From a virus: a stretch of 26,845 nt of DNA. A program made the translations under genes and the position numbers. The stretch's first letter is position 1; each line of letters opens with the position of its first letter. The notes below the pieces were generated by a model. That model searched no databases and was not told the DNA's origin. It was given only the letters and a program-made list of their open reading frames with translations. Positions 14,089 through 20,986 of this stretch are shown here, in pieces. The stretch spans positions 1 through 26,845 of IMG/VR virus record IMGVR_UViG_3300034998_000106; one strand, given 5' to 3'.

Positions 14089-15760
14089 ACTAAGGTATTA
14101 TCAACAGGATGCTATTGATTCTGTTTATAAGTACTTTTCCACACATAAAGGAAACCCAGTAATAGCTCAGCCTACCGGTACGGGAAAGTCTGTGGTTATT
14201 GCTGGCTTGCTTAAGCGGGTGTATAACGATTATCCTCAGCAGCGGATAATGATGCTCACCCACGTAAAAGAACTTATTGAACAGAACTTTGAAAAACTTA
14301 TCAGTTTATGGCCGACCGCACCCGCGGGGATCTATTCCGCTGGGCTAAAGAGGAGGGATACTGATAGAAAAATTATCTTTGCTGGGATCCAGTCCGTCGC
14401 CAAAAAACCCGATCTATTCGGGCATGTAGATCTAATCGTTATCGACGAATGCCATAGGGTCTCGCCTAACGCTGAAACAAGCTATGCGAAATTCATAGGG
14501 CACCTACTAACGGTTAACCCCCATCTCAAGGTTATAGGGCTGTCTGCAACGCCCTATCGCCTAGGCTTGGGGCTGCTTACTCAGGGGTCGATATTCGACG
14601 ATATCTGCTACGATAACACGGACCTTAAGGGCTTCAATAAATTGCTAGATGAGGGGTTCTTATCCTCGCTGGTGCCGAAGCATACCAACACCCAGATTGA
14701 TGTGGATAGCGTTAAGCTCCGAGGGGGCGAGTTTGAGGAAAAGGGGCTTCAGCAGGTTACCGATATTGAATCCATAACCCGAGCTGCAGTTCAGGAAATA
14801 ATGGCTCAGGGGCAGCACCGAAAACATTGGCTAGTGTTTGCCACCGGGGTGGAGCATTGTAACCACCTTGTTGAGATGTTTGAATCTTACGGGGTAACCG
14901 CGGCAGCTTGCCACTCTAAGCTTACCGAGCAGGAAAACGCGAAGGCGATGATGGATTTTCGGGCAGGTAGGGTTCGCGCGTTGGTTAACAACAACAAGCT
15001 AACCACAGGTTACGATTTTCCGGGTATCGATCTTATTGCAGTTCTTCGCCCTAGCAACTCTGCCAGCTTATGGGTTCAGATGCTTGGTAGGGGTACCCGA
15101 CCGGTTTACTCGGAGGGGATGCCGCTAAGCACGGCACAGCAGCGGTTAGCAGCCATTGAAGCCGGACCGAAGAGGAATTGCCTAGTTTTAGATTTTGCTG
15201 GCAATACTGCGAGGCTCGGACCGATTAATGATCCGCTAATACCTGATCCCAAGGGGAAAAAGAAAGGCGGGGGCATGGCACCAATTAGAACCTGCCCCGA
15301 GTGCAATACCATGTGCCACGCTAGCCTAACCAGTTGCCCCGAGTGTGGAGCAGAGTTCCCGCGTAGCGTTAAGATAAGCCACACAGCGTCGGCTAACGCA
15401 TTGGTTGCAGATGGGCGACCCGTAGTGAAAGTATTCAAAGTGGATCGGGTAACCTATACCCTGCACCGGAAAGCGGGACGCCCGCCATCCATTAGGGTAA
15501 CCCACTACTCCGGGATAAAGAGGTTCACCACTTACGTATGCTTTGAACACGGTGGCGGTGCTGGCGCGATGGCGCGAAGGTGGTGGGCAGCTAGGAGCAA
15601 GTATCCTGCACCCCCTACTACTGATGAGGCTATGGGCTACCTCCACAAATTACCAACACCGACCCACGTGAGGGTATGGCTGAATAAGAAGTACCCAGAG
15701 ATCAAAGCCTATTCCTTTACAGGAGGATTCGAAGATGAAGAAATTTCAGAGACCGGATAA
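14081..15760 (+). CDS. SF2 DEAD/DEAH-type helicase with zinc ribbon
   Basis: 559 residues. Motif I is QPTGTGKS at 30-37, motif II DECH at 122-125, and motif III SAT at 155-157; the RecA2 domain ends with motif VI QMLGRGTRP. A zinc ribbon follows (CPECNTMC...CPECG), then a basic C-terminal domain of about 130 residues. It probably unwinds or remodels DNA during phage replication or recombination, in concert with the Cas4-like nuclease whose gene overlaps its start by 8 bases. The helicase and nuclease pair parallels AddAB/RecB-type end processing, but that functional link is inferred. Confidence 0.9.
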   Translation: MYKLRYYQQDAIDSVYKYFSTHKGNPVIAQPTGTGKSVVIAGLLKRVYNDYPQQRIMMLTHVKELIEQNFEKLISLWPTAPAGIYSAGLKRRDTDRKIIFAGIQSVAKKPDLFGHVDLIVIDECHRVSPNAETSYAKFIGHLLTVNPHLKVIGLSATPYRLGLGLLTQGSIFDDICYDNTDLKGFNKLLDEGFLSSLVPKHTNTQIDVDSVKLRGGEFEEKGLQQVTDIESITRAAVQEIMAQGQHRKHWLVFATGVEHCNHLVEMFESYGVTAAACHSKLTEQENAKAMMDFRAGRVRALVNNNKLTTGYDFPGIDLIAVLRPSNSASLWVQMLGRGTRPVYSEGMPLSTAQQRLAAIEAGPKRNCLVLDFAGNTARLGPINDPLIPDPKGKKKGGGMAPIRTCPECNTMCHASLTSCPECGAEFPRSVKISHTASANALVADGRPVVKVFKVDRVTYTLHRKAGRPPSIRVTHYSGIKRFTTYVCFEHGGGAGAMARRWWAARSKYPAPPTTDEAMGYLHKLPTPTHVRVWLNKKYPEIKAYSFTGGFEDEEISETG

Positions 15761-15956
15761 TGAAGACCTAGAACATATCGTGGCATACTTGGAAGATGCT
15801 GTGAGCCGGGTAGAGAAAGCGAAAACAACTACCCATTGTATCGACTGTCTTCATTTTATAGAGGGACAGGAACTTTGCACCGTAGCAAACTCCCGACCGC
15901 CCGCAAGGGTAATAGTTTCAGGCTGTCCAAAGTTTTTAGAGGATATTCCGTTTTAG
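15735..15956 (+). CDS. Small Cys-motif protein
   Basis: 73 residues. An N-terminal acidic helix is followed by CIDC-x9-C-x14-GC and the end FLEDIPF, a small metal-binding pattern seen in uncharacterised phage proteins. The same spacing (CxxC-x12-C-x14-GC) occurs in the tail of the Cas4-like nuclease. AGGAGG lies ideally before the ATG, and the gene overlaps the helicase by 26 bases, so production is coupled to the helicase. A zinc- or iron-sulphur-binding accessory factor is likely. Confidence 0.8.
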   Translation: MKKFQRPDNEDLEHIVAYLEDAVSRVEKAKTTTHCIDCLHFIEGQELCTVANSRPPARVIVSGCPKFLEDIPF

Positions 15957-16021
15957 GGGCTAGTCTAGTAAGCTAGAGTAGTCTATATTAGTTACACATT
16001 CGGCAAACAGGAGAAAGCTAG

Positions 16022-16618
16022 ATGGAAACCACATTATTGCTTATTGAATACCCGCAGATGATTCCGCACCGTAAAGCGGTAGCATCTGAGGAAGAGGCGC
16101 TTGCCCGCCTTGAGTATTGGAGCGAGATTATCAAAACCGATGGCGACCCCCATATAATGGGAACCAGTCCGGAAGATTACGCCCGCTTTACCCCGGATCA
16201 GCTAGAGCTACTTTATACCAACATCACAGGGCAAGAGGCAACGGAAGCGGACCGAAAATCTATTCAGGCTCGGCTAACCGCAGCGGTATCGGATAATATG
16301 GCATTGGATAATACCGGCATCGACTGGCTCAAGAAAAAGCTTGGTCGCCCGCTAGCCGCACCGGTTCATGGTGCTGCGAAGAAGTCAGCGCCGGCACCAG
16401 CCACGTCAGCGCCCGTAACTATAAAGCGCCCGAAGCCCGGTACCACTAGCGCCCTCGTCTGGGAGGAAGCGGATAAAGCGCTGCCCTCTGCTGGGGTTGA
16501 GCTGGATAGGGCTTTCCGGGATATGGTCATCGATAACTGCGTAAGTGCGGGCATCGCTAAGGCTACCGCAGCGACCCAGTATGCAAAGTGGAAGAAAGAT
16601 CAGCTAGCCAACGGCTAA
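16022..16618 (+). CDS. Hypothetical protein with C-terminal 'TAATQY' domain
   Basis: 198 residues in three parts: an acidic helical N-terminus (about 1-110), an Ala/Pro/Lys linker (111-138), and a C-terminal domain (about 139-191) with the pattern RPKPGTTSALVWEEAD...TAATQYAKW. That domain is clearly related to the 81-residue protein encoded at 17547. The basic, helical, Trp-ending layout suggests a small DNA-binding fold, perhaps HTH-like. AGGAGA precedes the ATG. Function unknown. Confidence 0.8.
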   Translation: METTLLLIEYPQMIPHRKAVASEEEALARLEYWSEIIKTDGDPHIMGTSPEDYARFTPDQLELLYTNITGQEATEADRKSIQARLTAAVSDNMALDNTGIDWLKKKLGRPLAAPVHGAAKKSAPAPATSAPVTIKRPKPGTTSALVWEEADKALPSAGVELDRAFRDMVIDNCVSAGIAKATAATQYAKWKKDQLANG

Positions 16619-16629
16619 CCATACCAGAC

Positions 16630-16646
16630 GGGGGTTATACGCCCCC
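16630..16646 (+). other. GC-rich post-stop hairpin
   Basis: GGGGG (16630-16634), loop ttatacg, CCCCC (16642-16646), 11 bases after the stop at 16618. No T-run follows. Confidence 0.55.
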
Positions 16647-16675
16647 ATCATTAATACTATAAAGGAACAAACAAA

Positions 16676-17023
16676 ATGTTTAATACTCCCGACCGCGCCA
16701 CCCGAATTACTGCTATCAATTCATGCATTTCCCGCCTAGGCTTGCTAGGTACTGATCCGTCGGCGGGTGCTGCTTTAGTAAGGCATCGGTTTGTGGTCAG
16801 CGCTAAGCCTGTGGTAACTTTCCGCAAATTAAGTGCCTTTATTTTCCGCGTTACCCTAGCTGATAACGCCCCTATGCTGTGCCCCTCGGACGCCCAGAAG
16901 CTCGAGATAGCGCTTAGTAGCTACGGTGGGCTAGCCCAGCGGGTTATTGTTAAACTCAATGAAAGCTTTCTTCTGGGGCGCCAAACAGTCGATATTACCT
17001 TTGTTAATAAGCCCGCCCGATAG
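16676..17023 (+). CDS. Hypothetical protein
   Basis: 115 residues, basic, apparently alpha/beta (ITAINSCISRLGLLG, then FRKLSAFIFRVTL, RVIVKLNESF, TVDITFVN). No motif or family is recognised and there is no membrane span. AAAGGAAC lies upstream of the ATG. It lies between the two genes that share the TAATQY domain and is followed by an imperfect hairpin (GGACCT at 17028 with AGGTCC at 17058). Confidence 0.75.
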   Translation: MFNTPDRATRITAINSCISRLGLLGTDPSAGAALVRHRFVVSAKPVVTFRKLSAFIFRVTLADNAPMLCPSDAQKLEIALSSYGGLAQRVIVKLNESFLLGRQTVDITFVNKPAR

Positions 17024-17090
17024 CAAGCGGGGACCTGCTATTTAAGTATAAAGCGGTAGGTCCTTATGCTGTTTTAGTATCGAATGCGTA

Positions 17091-17119
17091 GTGCACTATA
17101 TACCCCGCACACCTATAAT
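17091..17119 (+). promoter_or_regulatory. Rightward promoter with GTGCAC element
   Basis: GTGCAC (17091-17096), a 17-base spacer and TATAAT (17114-17119). The upstream GTAGTGCACT matches the promoter region at 10464-10472. It drives the 89-residue gene at 17173. Confidence 0.65.
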
Positions 17120-17172
17120 ATATAGCAAGCAAGGGGAATAAGCCCTAACGCAAACATAGAGCAAACAAGGTA

Positions 17173-17442
17173 ATGTATAAATTCTGCGTATTCGGTAGTA
17201 ACGGTCTTCGCTATGATTCAGTATCCATCGCGGCGCAATATACCGCGGAGGTTACGGTTCAGTTCAATGACCACAACGGGACGATGGTTATCCCAGCGGA
17301 ACAAGAGGCAGGCGACCCACCGAGGGTAGATCTTTGTGCTATTAATGCCTTCTTGGAATCGGATCACAGTAAACCCGCGGTTGTGCGGACGCTAATTTAT
17401 TCGCAGGAAGACGGCGCGTTTTACATCACCCTGAAATATTAA
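17173..17442 (+). CDS. Hypothetical protein
   Basis: 89 residues, acidic, mostly beta-like strands (YKFCVFGSNGLRYDSVSI, VTVQFNDHNGTMVI, GAFYITLKY). No family is recognised. It has its own GTGCAC-type promoter 54 bases upstream and is followed by a separate promoter at 17465, so it is a single-gene unit. AAGG lies close to the ATG. Confidence 0.75.
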   Translation: MYKFCVFGSNGLRYDSVSIAAQYTAEVTVQFNDHNGTMVIPAEQEAGDPPRVDLCAINAFLESDHSKPAVVRTLIYSQEDGAFYITLKY

Positions 17443-17464
17443 CGGAAAAACATCATCGAAACGG

Positions 17465-17493
17465 TTGCCAACCGAGCGTTGGTATACCATAAT
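17465..17493 (+). promoter_or_regulatory. Sigma70-type promoter upstream of the TAATQY/que genes
   Basis: TTGCCA (17465-17470), a 17-base spacer and CATAAT (17488-17493). It lacks the GTGCAC element. No clear terminator is seen before queE, so it may also transcribe the queE-queC-queD-folE genes. Confidence 0.6.
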
Positions 17494-17546
17494 CAATTCC
17501 TCGTTTAGAGATAGTTTAACTCCACCCCCCACTTAAGGAAAATACA

Positions 17547-17792
17547 ATGAGTAACGATACCCCAACCAAAGAAGCCAGCGAAGTTCGCAATGGCATCTCT
17601 CGCCCGAAATCAGATACCGCTACTGGTAAAGTTTGGGAAATTGCAGACGAATTATCAAAGCAGATTGAGGCTCCAATTGGGCGTAAACTTCTTCTTGATA
17701 AAGCTGTAGAACACGGGCTTAATGCTTCCACCGCTGCTACGCAATATGGCAGATGGCGTCGCTTTAACGGCTTAGTGAGCTCCGCTACGTAA
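17547..17792 (+). CDS. Small 'VWE...TAATQY' domain protein, putative DNA-binding
   Basis: 81 residues, nearly all one domain: RPKSDTATGKVWEIADEL at about 19-36, a helix RKLLLDKAVEHGL, and STAATQYGRWRR at about 61-72. This is the stand-alone version of the C-terminal domain of the 198-residue protein at 16022. The basic C-terminus (YGRWRRF) supports nucleic-acid binding. AAGGAA precedes the ATG. It is the first gene after the promoter at 17465 and lies upstream of the que cluster, so it could regulate that cluster or act on modified DNA. Confidence 0.8.
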   Translation: MSNDTPTKEASEVRNGISRPKSDTATGKVWEIADELSKQIEAPIGRKLLLDKAVEHGLNASTAATQYGRWRRFNGLVSSAT

Positions 17793-17871
17793 TAGCTCCA
17801 CCGGTAGGGTCGCTCTTTGCTTGCTCGTTTTAGCGGCTCTACTTCTTTCTCCTACAAACCAAGGCAAAAAT

Positions 17872-17979
17872 ATGTTAACCAATAACCACGCATTATCCCT
17901 CTCGTTTTACCTCCCCGTTAGAATCGGCTTAATCGCTTATTCCTGCGTGCGAAAACCCAACAGCTACTCCAAGGCATAA
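17872..17979 (+). CDS. Possible 35-residue leader ORF before queE
   Basis: ATG at 17872 with CCAAGG upstream; the stop at 17977-17979 is two bases before the queE ATG. The predicted peptide (MLTNNHALSLSFYLPVRIGL and 15 more) is hydrophobic and basic. The spacing suggests translational coupling to queE, but a chance frame cannot be excluded. It lies in the otherwise empty 189-base gap before queE. Confidence 0.35.
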   Translation: MLTNNHALSLSFYLPVRIGLIAYSCVRKPNSYSKA

Positions 17980-17981
17980 CA

Positions 17982-18698
17982 ATGAATAACCAACCTCTAT
18001 CGAAATCCGTGAAAACGGATGGCGCGAATCTGCTTGTGCATTCTATTTTCCAAACCATACAAGGCGAGGGTCCTTTTACGGGGGTTCCCGCCGTATTCGT
18101 AAGGCTCGCCGGATGTAACATCCGCTGCCCCGGTTGCGATACCGAATATACCGAAGGTGCTACAGAAATGAGCATTGAGGATATCTTTAAAGAGATCGCA
18201 ATAAAATCCGCTGGGTACGCGGCAACGCTGGTGGTAATTACCGGCGGAGAACCATTCAGACAGAACATTACCCCGCTGGTGGATCAGTTACATTTTAATG
18301 ATATCCGCGTGCAGATTGAAACCAATGGCGTCCTACCACCCCAAGAACCGTTCAAGGTTAAGCCCGTTATCGTTTGCAGCCCAAAGACCAGCAACATCTC
18401 GCCGGTTATAGCGGAAATCGCTGACGCTTTCAAGTATGTTGTGGATTACAAATATGTAGATATCCGGGACGGGCTACCGATTACCGCCCTCGGGCATAAG
18501 GCTTCCCCTAGATTGTGGCGACCTCCAGTTGGTTCTAAAACCCCGTTGTATATCCAGCCTATGGATATGACATTTACTTTAGGCGAAGCGGAAGCAGAAG
18601 CCTATAACCACAAGAACCTTCGACACTGTGCGGATAGCGCGATGCGCTTTAACTATACCGTTCAGCTCCAGGTTCATAAAATCCTCAACGTAGAGTAA
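17982..18698 (+). CDS. queE: 7-carboxy-7-deazaguanine synthase (radical SAM)
   Basis: 238 residues. QueE converts 6-carboxy-tetrahydropterin to 7-carboxy-7-deazaguanine, the ring-contraction step of the preQ0 pathway. The N-terminus carries FQTIQGEGPFTGVPAVFVRL, the QueE signature. The radical-SAM cluster is Cys45-x3-Cys49-x2-Cys52 (GCNIRCPGCDTEY), and the SAM-binding segment is VVITGGEPFRQ. The length fits the family. AAGG lies before the ATG. queC starts five bases after its stop. Confidence 0.95.
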   Translation: MNNQPLSKSVKTDGANLLVHSIFQTIQGEGPFTGVPAVFVRLAGCNIRCPGCDTEYTEGATEMSIEDIFKEIAIKSAGYAATLVVITGGEPFRQNITPLVDQLHFNDIRVQIETNGVLPPQEPFKVKPVIVCSPKTSNISPVIAEIADAFKYVVDYKYVDIRDGLPITALGHKASPRLWRPPVGSKTPLYIQPMDMTFTLGEAEAEAYNHKNLRHCADSAMRFNYTVQLQVHKILNVE

Positions 18699-18703
18699 AT
18701 AAC

Positions 18704-19387
18704 ATGGAAATAAAGAAAGCACTTGTAGTTCTATCCGGCGGGCAAGATTCCGTAACCACATTAGGCGTAGCACTTGCTGAATACGATGCGGTGGAAGCCA
18801 TTATGTTCGACTACGGGCAACGCCACAGCGTGGAGTTAATTCAGGCGCAAGAGATCTGCCGCTTGCACGGCGTTCCCTTTACCAGTATGAAGATTCCGAT
18901 GCTGCAGGAGCTAGGCGATAGCGCCTTAATTGAGGGCTCCGAGCACACCGACGTAAATAAGCCGCACCACGCGAATAAAGATCTACCCGCGAGCTTTGTG
19001 CCAAACCGTAACGCCCTATTCCTAACCACAGCTCATGCTATGGCGCAGAAGATAGGGGCTCAGGATATCCTAACGGGGGTTTGCCAAACGGATTATTCTG
19101 GCTATCCAGACTGCCGCGAGGTATTTATAAAGAGCTTGGAAAAAACCCTGAACGTGGGTTACGAAACGGACATCTCTATTAAAACGCCACTAATGAACTT
19201 AACCAAGGCGCAGACATTCGCCCTTGCAGAAAGTTGTGGATTCCTAGATACCGTGGTTGCCCTTTCCCATACCTGCTACCTTGGTGATCGCACCAAGATG
19301 CATGAGTGGGGTGCTGGGTGCGGGGAATGCGCCGCTTGTAAGCTGCGGAAAAAGGGGTTCGAAGAGTTCAAGGAAGGCATCGCATAG
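18704..19387 (+). CDS. queC: 7-cyano-7-deazaguanine (preQ0) synthase
   Basis: 227 residues. QueC is an ATP- and ammonia-dependent enzyme that turns 7-carboxy-7-deazaguanine into preQ0. The PP-loop SGGQDS is at residues 11-16. The zinc site is Cys191, Cys206, Cys209 and Cys212. The length is that of a stand-alone QueC, so it is not a Gat-QueC fusion of the kind linked to archaeosine-type bases in DNA. It follows queE by five bases. Confidence 0.95.
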   Translation: MEIKKALVVLSGGQDSVTTLGVALAEYDAVEAIMFDYGQRHSVELIQAQEICRLHGVPFTSMKIPMLQELGDSALIEGSEHTDVNKPHHANKDLPASFVPNRNALFLTTAHAMAQKIGAQDILTGVCQTDYSGYPDCREVFIKSLEKTLNVGYETDISIKTPLMNLTKAQTFALAESCGFLDTVVALSHTCYLGDRTKMHEWGAGCGECAACKLRKKGFEEFKEGIA

Positions 19388-19450
19388 GGTAGAGCGATTA
19401 TCTAACCGGGGCTATATTATATAGCTCTGGATTACAAAAGGGGTATAACA

Positions 19451-19894
19451 ATGGGTTATAGAAGCACAAAAACTTACGGGCATGAGCTGGGATTATCCTG
19501 CTGTTTCAGGCAATGGCGAGCGGATCATTCGCACTGCTCGCTTCTGCACGGATACGCGTTAGCTGTACGTATTGAATTTGCTGCGGAAGAACTGGATCAT
19601 CGTAATTGGGTTCAGGATTTCGGTGGGCTGAAAGAGGTTAAGAGCTACCTTCAGGATACTTTTGATCATAAGGTAGTGGTTGCCGCCGACGATCCAGAGA
19701 TGTTTACGTTTGGTAGGTTACAGGAGATGGGCTTGGCGGAGATCCGGGTAATGGAACGCGTAGGCTGCGAGGCATTTGCGGAGGCTATATTTAAAACTGT
19801 GGAAAGCATAATAGATTCCGACCGCGTTAGTGTGGCTTCCGTGGAAGTAAAAGAACATGGTGCAAATTCAGCAATTTATCTAGGGGATAAGTAA
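19451..19894 (+). CDS. queD: 6-carboxy-tetrahydropterin synthase homologue
   Basis: 147 residues. QueD makes 6-carboxy-5,6,7,8-tetrahydropterin from dihydroneopterin triphosphate. The N-terminal region has His26, His28, Cys29 and His33 (DHSHCSLLHGY). The family's HGH motif is HGY here (Tyr35), so one usual zinc ligand is absent or supplied by a neighbouring His. The same HGY variant occurs in some bacterial and phage QueD-like proteins, so this is probably a functional subtype. AAGGGG precedes the ATG, and the stop overlaps the folE ATG as TAATG. Confidence 0.88.
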   Translation: MGYRSTKTYGHELGLSCCFRQWRADHSHCSLLHGYALAVRIEFAAEELDHRNWVQDFGGLKEVKSYLQDTFDHKVVVAADDPEMFTFGRLQEMGLAEIRVMERVGCEAFAEAIFKTVESIIDSDRVSVASVEVKEHGANSAIYLGDK

Positions 19895-20469
19895 TGAACC
19901 AAGAGAAAGTAGAAGGTTTAATCAAACAGCTATTAGTTGAGATTGAAGGCGAAGAGGTAGCAAACCGCGAGGGGCTGCAGGATACGCCAATGCGTGCAGC
20001 GAAAGCGTATGCAACATGGTTTAGCGGTTACGGTAAGGATGCCGGTGAGCTCCTGAAAGTGTTTAAGGATGGGGCGCACGCATACGATGAAATGGTAGCG
20101 GTGGTAAAGATCCCTTTCTATTCCCACTGTGAGCACCACATCGCAATGATAATCGGGGAGGCTACGGTAGCTTATATCCCCAACAGTAAGGATCCGCGTA
20201 TTGTAGGGCTATCCAAGCTTAACCGCTTGGTAGATATGTTTGCTCGCCGCCTGCAGGTTCAGGAGCGCTTAACCACAGATATCGCCGACGCGCTAGAGGA
20301 GCACCTGCAGCCGGATGGTATCGGTGTTTACATCAAAGCGCGACACATGTGCATGGAATCTCGTGGGGTTCAGCAGCAAGGGCACTACACTATAACGTCC
20401 GCCCTTAAGGGGGTAATGAAGAATGATTCAGCTTGCAGAGCAGAGTTCCTAACCCTCGCGAAAAGCTAA
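19894..20469 (+). CDS. folE: GTP cyclohydrolase I
   Basis: 191 residues. FolE opens and rearranges GTP to dihydroneopterin triphosphate, the first step toward preQ0. The zinc site is visible as SHCEHH (Cys79, His82) and RHMC (Cys153). GLSKLNRLVDMFARRLQVQE and the QQQGHYTITS segment are typical of the family. The segment after CEHH reads IAMI instead of the common LLPF, a modest deviation. Having folE means the phage does not depend on host FolE flux for the deazaguanine pathway. A terminator follows 12 bases after the stop. Confidence 0.95.
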   Translation: MNQEKVEGLIKQLLVEIEGEEVANREGLQDTPMRAAKAYATWFSGYGKDAGELLKVFKDGAHAYDEMVAVVKIPFYSHCEHHIAMIIGEATVAYIPNSKDPRIVGLSKLNRLVDMFARRLQVQERLTTDIADALEEHLQPDGIGVYIKARHMCMESRGVQQQGHYTITSALKGVMKNDSACRAEFLTLAKS

Positions 20470-20481
20470 GCTAACCCGGCG

Positions 20482-20513
20482 ACCCTGAGCTGGTTACCGG
20501 CTCGGGGTTTTTT
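20482..20513 (+). terminator. Rho-independent terminator after folE
   Basis: ACCCTGAGC (20482-20490) pairs with GCTCGGGGT (20500-20508), nine base pairs including one T-G wobble, followed by a T-run (20508-20513). It separates the four precursor-synthesis genes from the dpdA-clamp-polymerase string. Confidence 0.88.
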
Positions 20514-20536
20514 ATACTTTGAAACAGGTGAATACT

Positions 20537-20986
20537 ATGAGTAAAAAGCAGAAACAATTAGTTATCTGCCCATACTGCGGTAACCCTGCAGAGCTCAGCC
20601 CCGGTAATGAAATATACTTTGGACGCAAGGAAACAGAGGATCGATGGTTTTGGGAATGCGTACCATGTGGTGCCCACGTTGGCGCGCACGCTAACAGCCC
20701 TAGCCACAAACCAATGGGCGGGCTAGCAAAACCCGAGCTGAGAACGGCAAGGGCGGAAGCGCACCGGGTATTCGACCCGTTGTGGTTAGAAACCAGTATG
20801 AGCAGAACTGCAGCGTACCGATGGCTTGCGGACGAGCTTGGGATAGGTCGGCACAACTGCCACATAGGTTATTTCAACTTGGAGTGGTGCGAGAGAACCA
20901 TTTCTATGGAAAGAAAAATACGCGCAATGATTCGAAGAAGGCGCAAAGAAGCAAAGCAACCGAGGAACGAAGGAACTACGAAATGA
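20537..20986 (+). CDS. Zinc-finger protein, DUF3268-like, coupled to dpdA
   Basis: 149 residues from the ATG at 20537, preferred over an upstream TTG; AGGTG lies just before it. Two CxxC pairs (Cys11/Cys14, Cys41/Cys44) form a zinc ribbon. The continuation CGAHVGAHANSP and SRTAAYRWLADELGI...HIGYF with a basic end matches the DUF3268 family as I know it. The gene shares an ATGA overlap with dpdA, so the two proteins are probably made together. Function unknown; a DNA-binding partner of DpdA is a plausible idea from context. Confidence 0.85.
   Translation: MSKKQKQLVICPYCGNPAELSPGNEIYFGRKETEDRWFWECVPCGAHVGAHANSPSHKPMGGLAKPELRTARAEAHRVFDPLWLETSMSRTAAYRWLADELGIGRHNCHIGYFNLEWCERTISMERKIRAMIRRRRKEAKQPRNEGTTK

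Noticed and set aside
17793-17981. preQ1/preQ0 riboswitch before queE
   Set aside because: The region does not show the small preQ1 aptamer pattern I would expect (short stem, C-rich core and A-rich tail), and no convincing pseudoknot could be drawn.
18704-19387. Gat-QueC fusion (archaeosine-type DNA base)
   Set aside because: The protein is 227 residues, the size of plain QueC, with no amidotransferase domain.
20782-20982. Longer N-terminus for DpdA from an upstream start
   Set aside because: The extra residues overlap the DUF3268-like gene entirely and are unlike TGT-family sequence; the ATG at 20983 has a ribosome site and an ATGA overlap.
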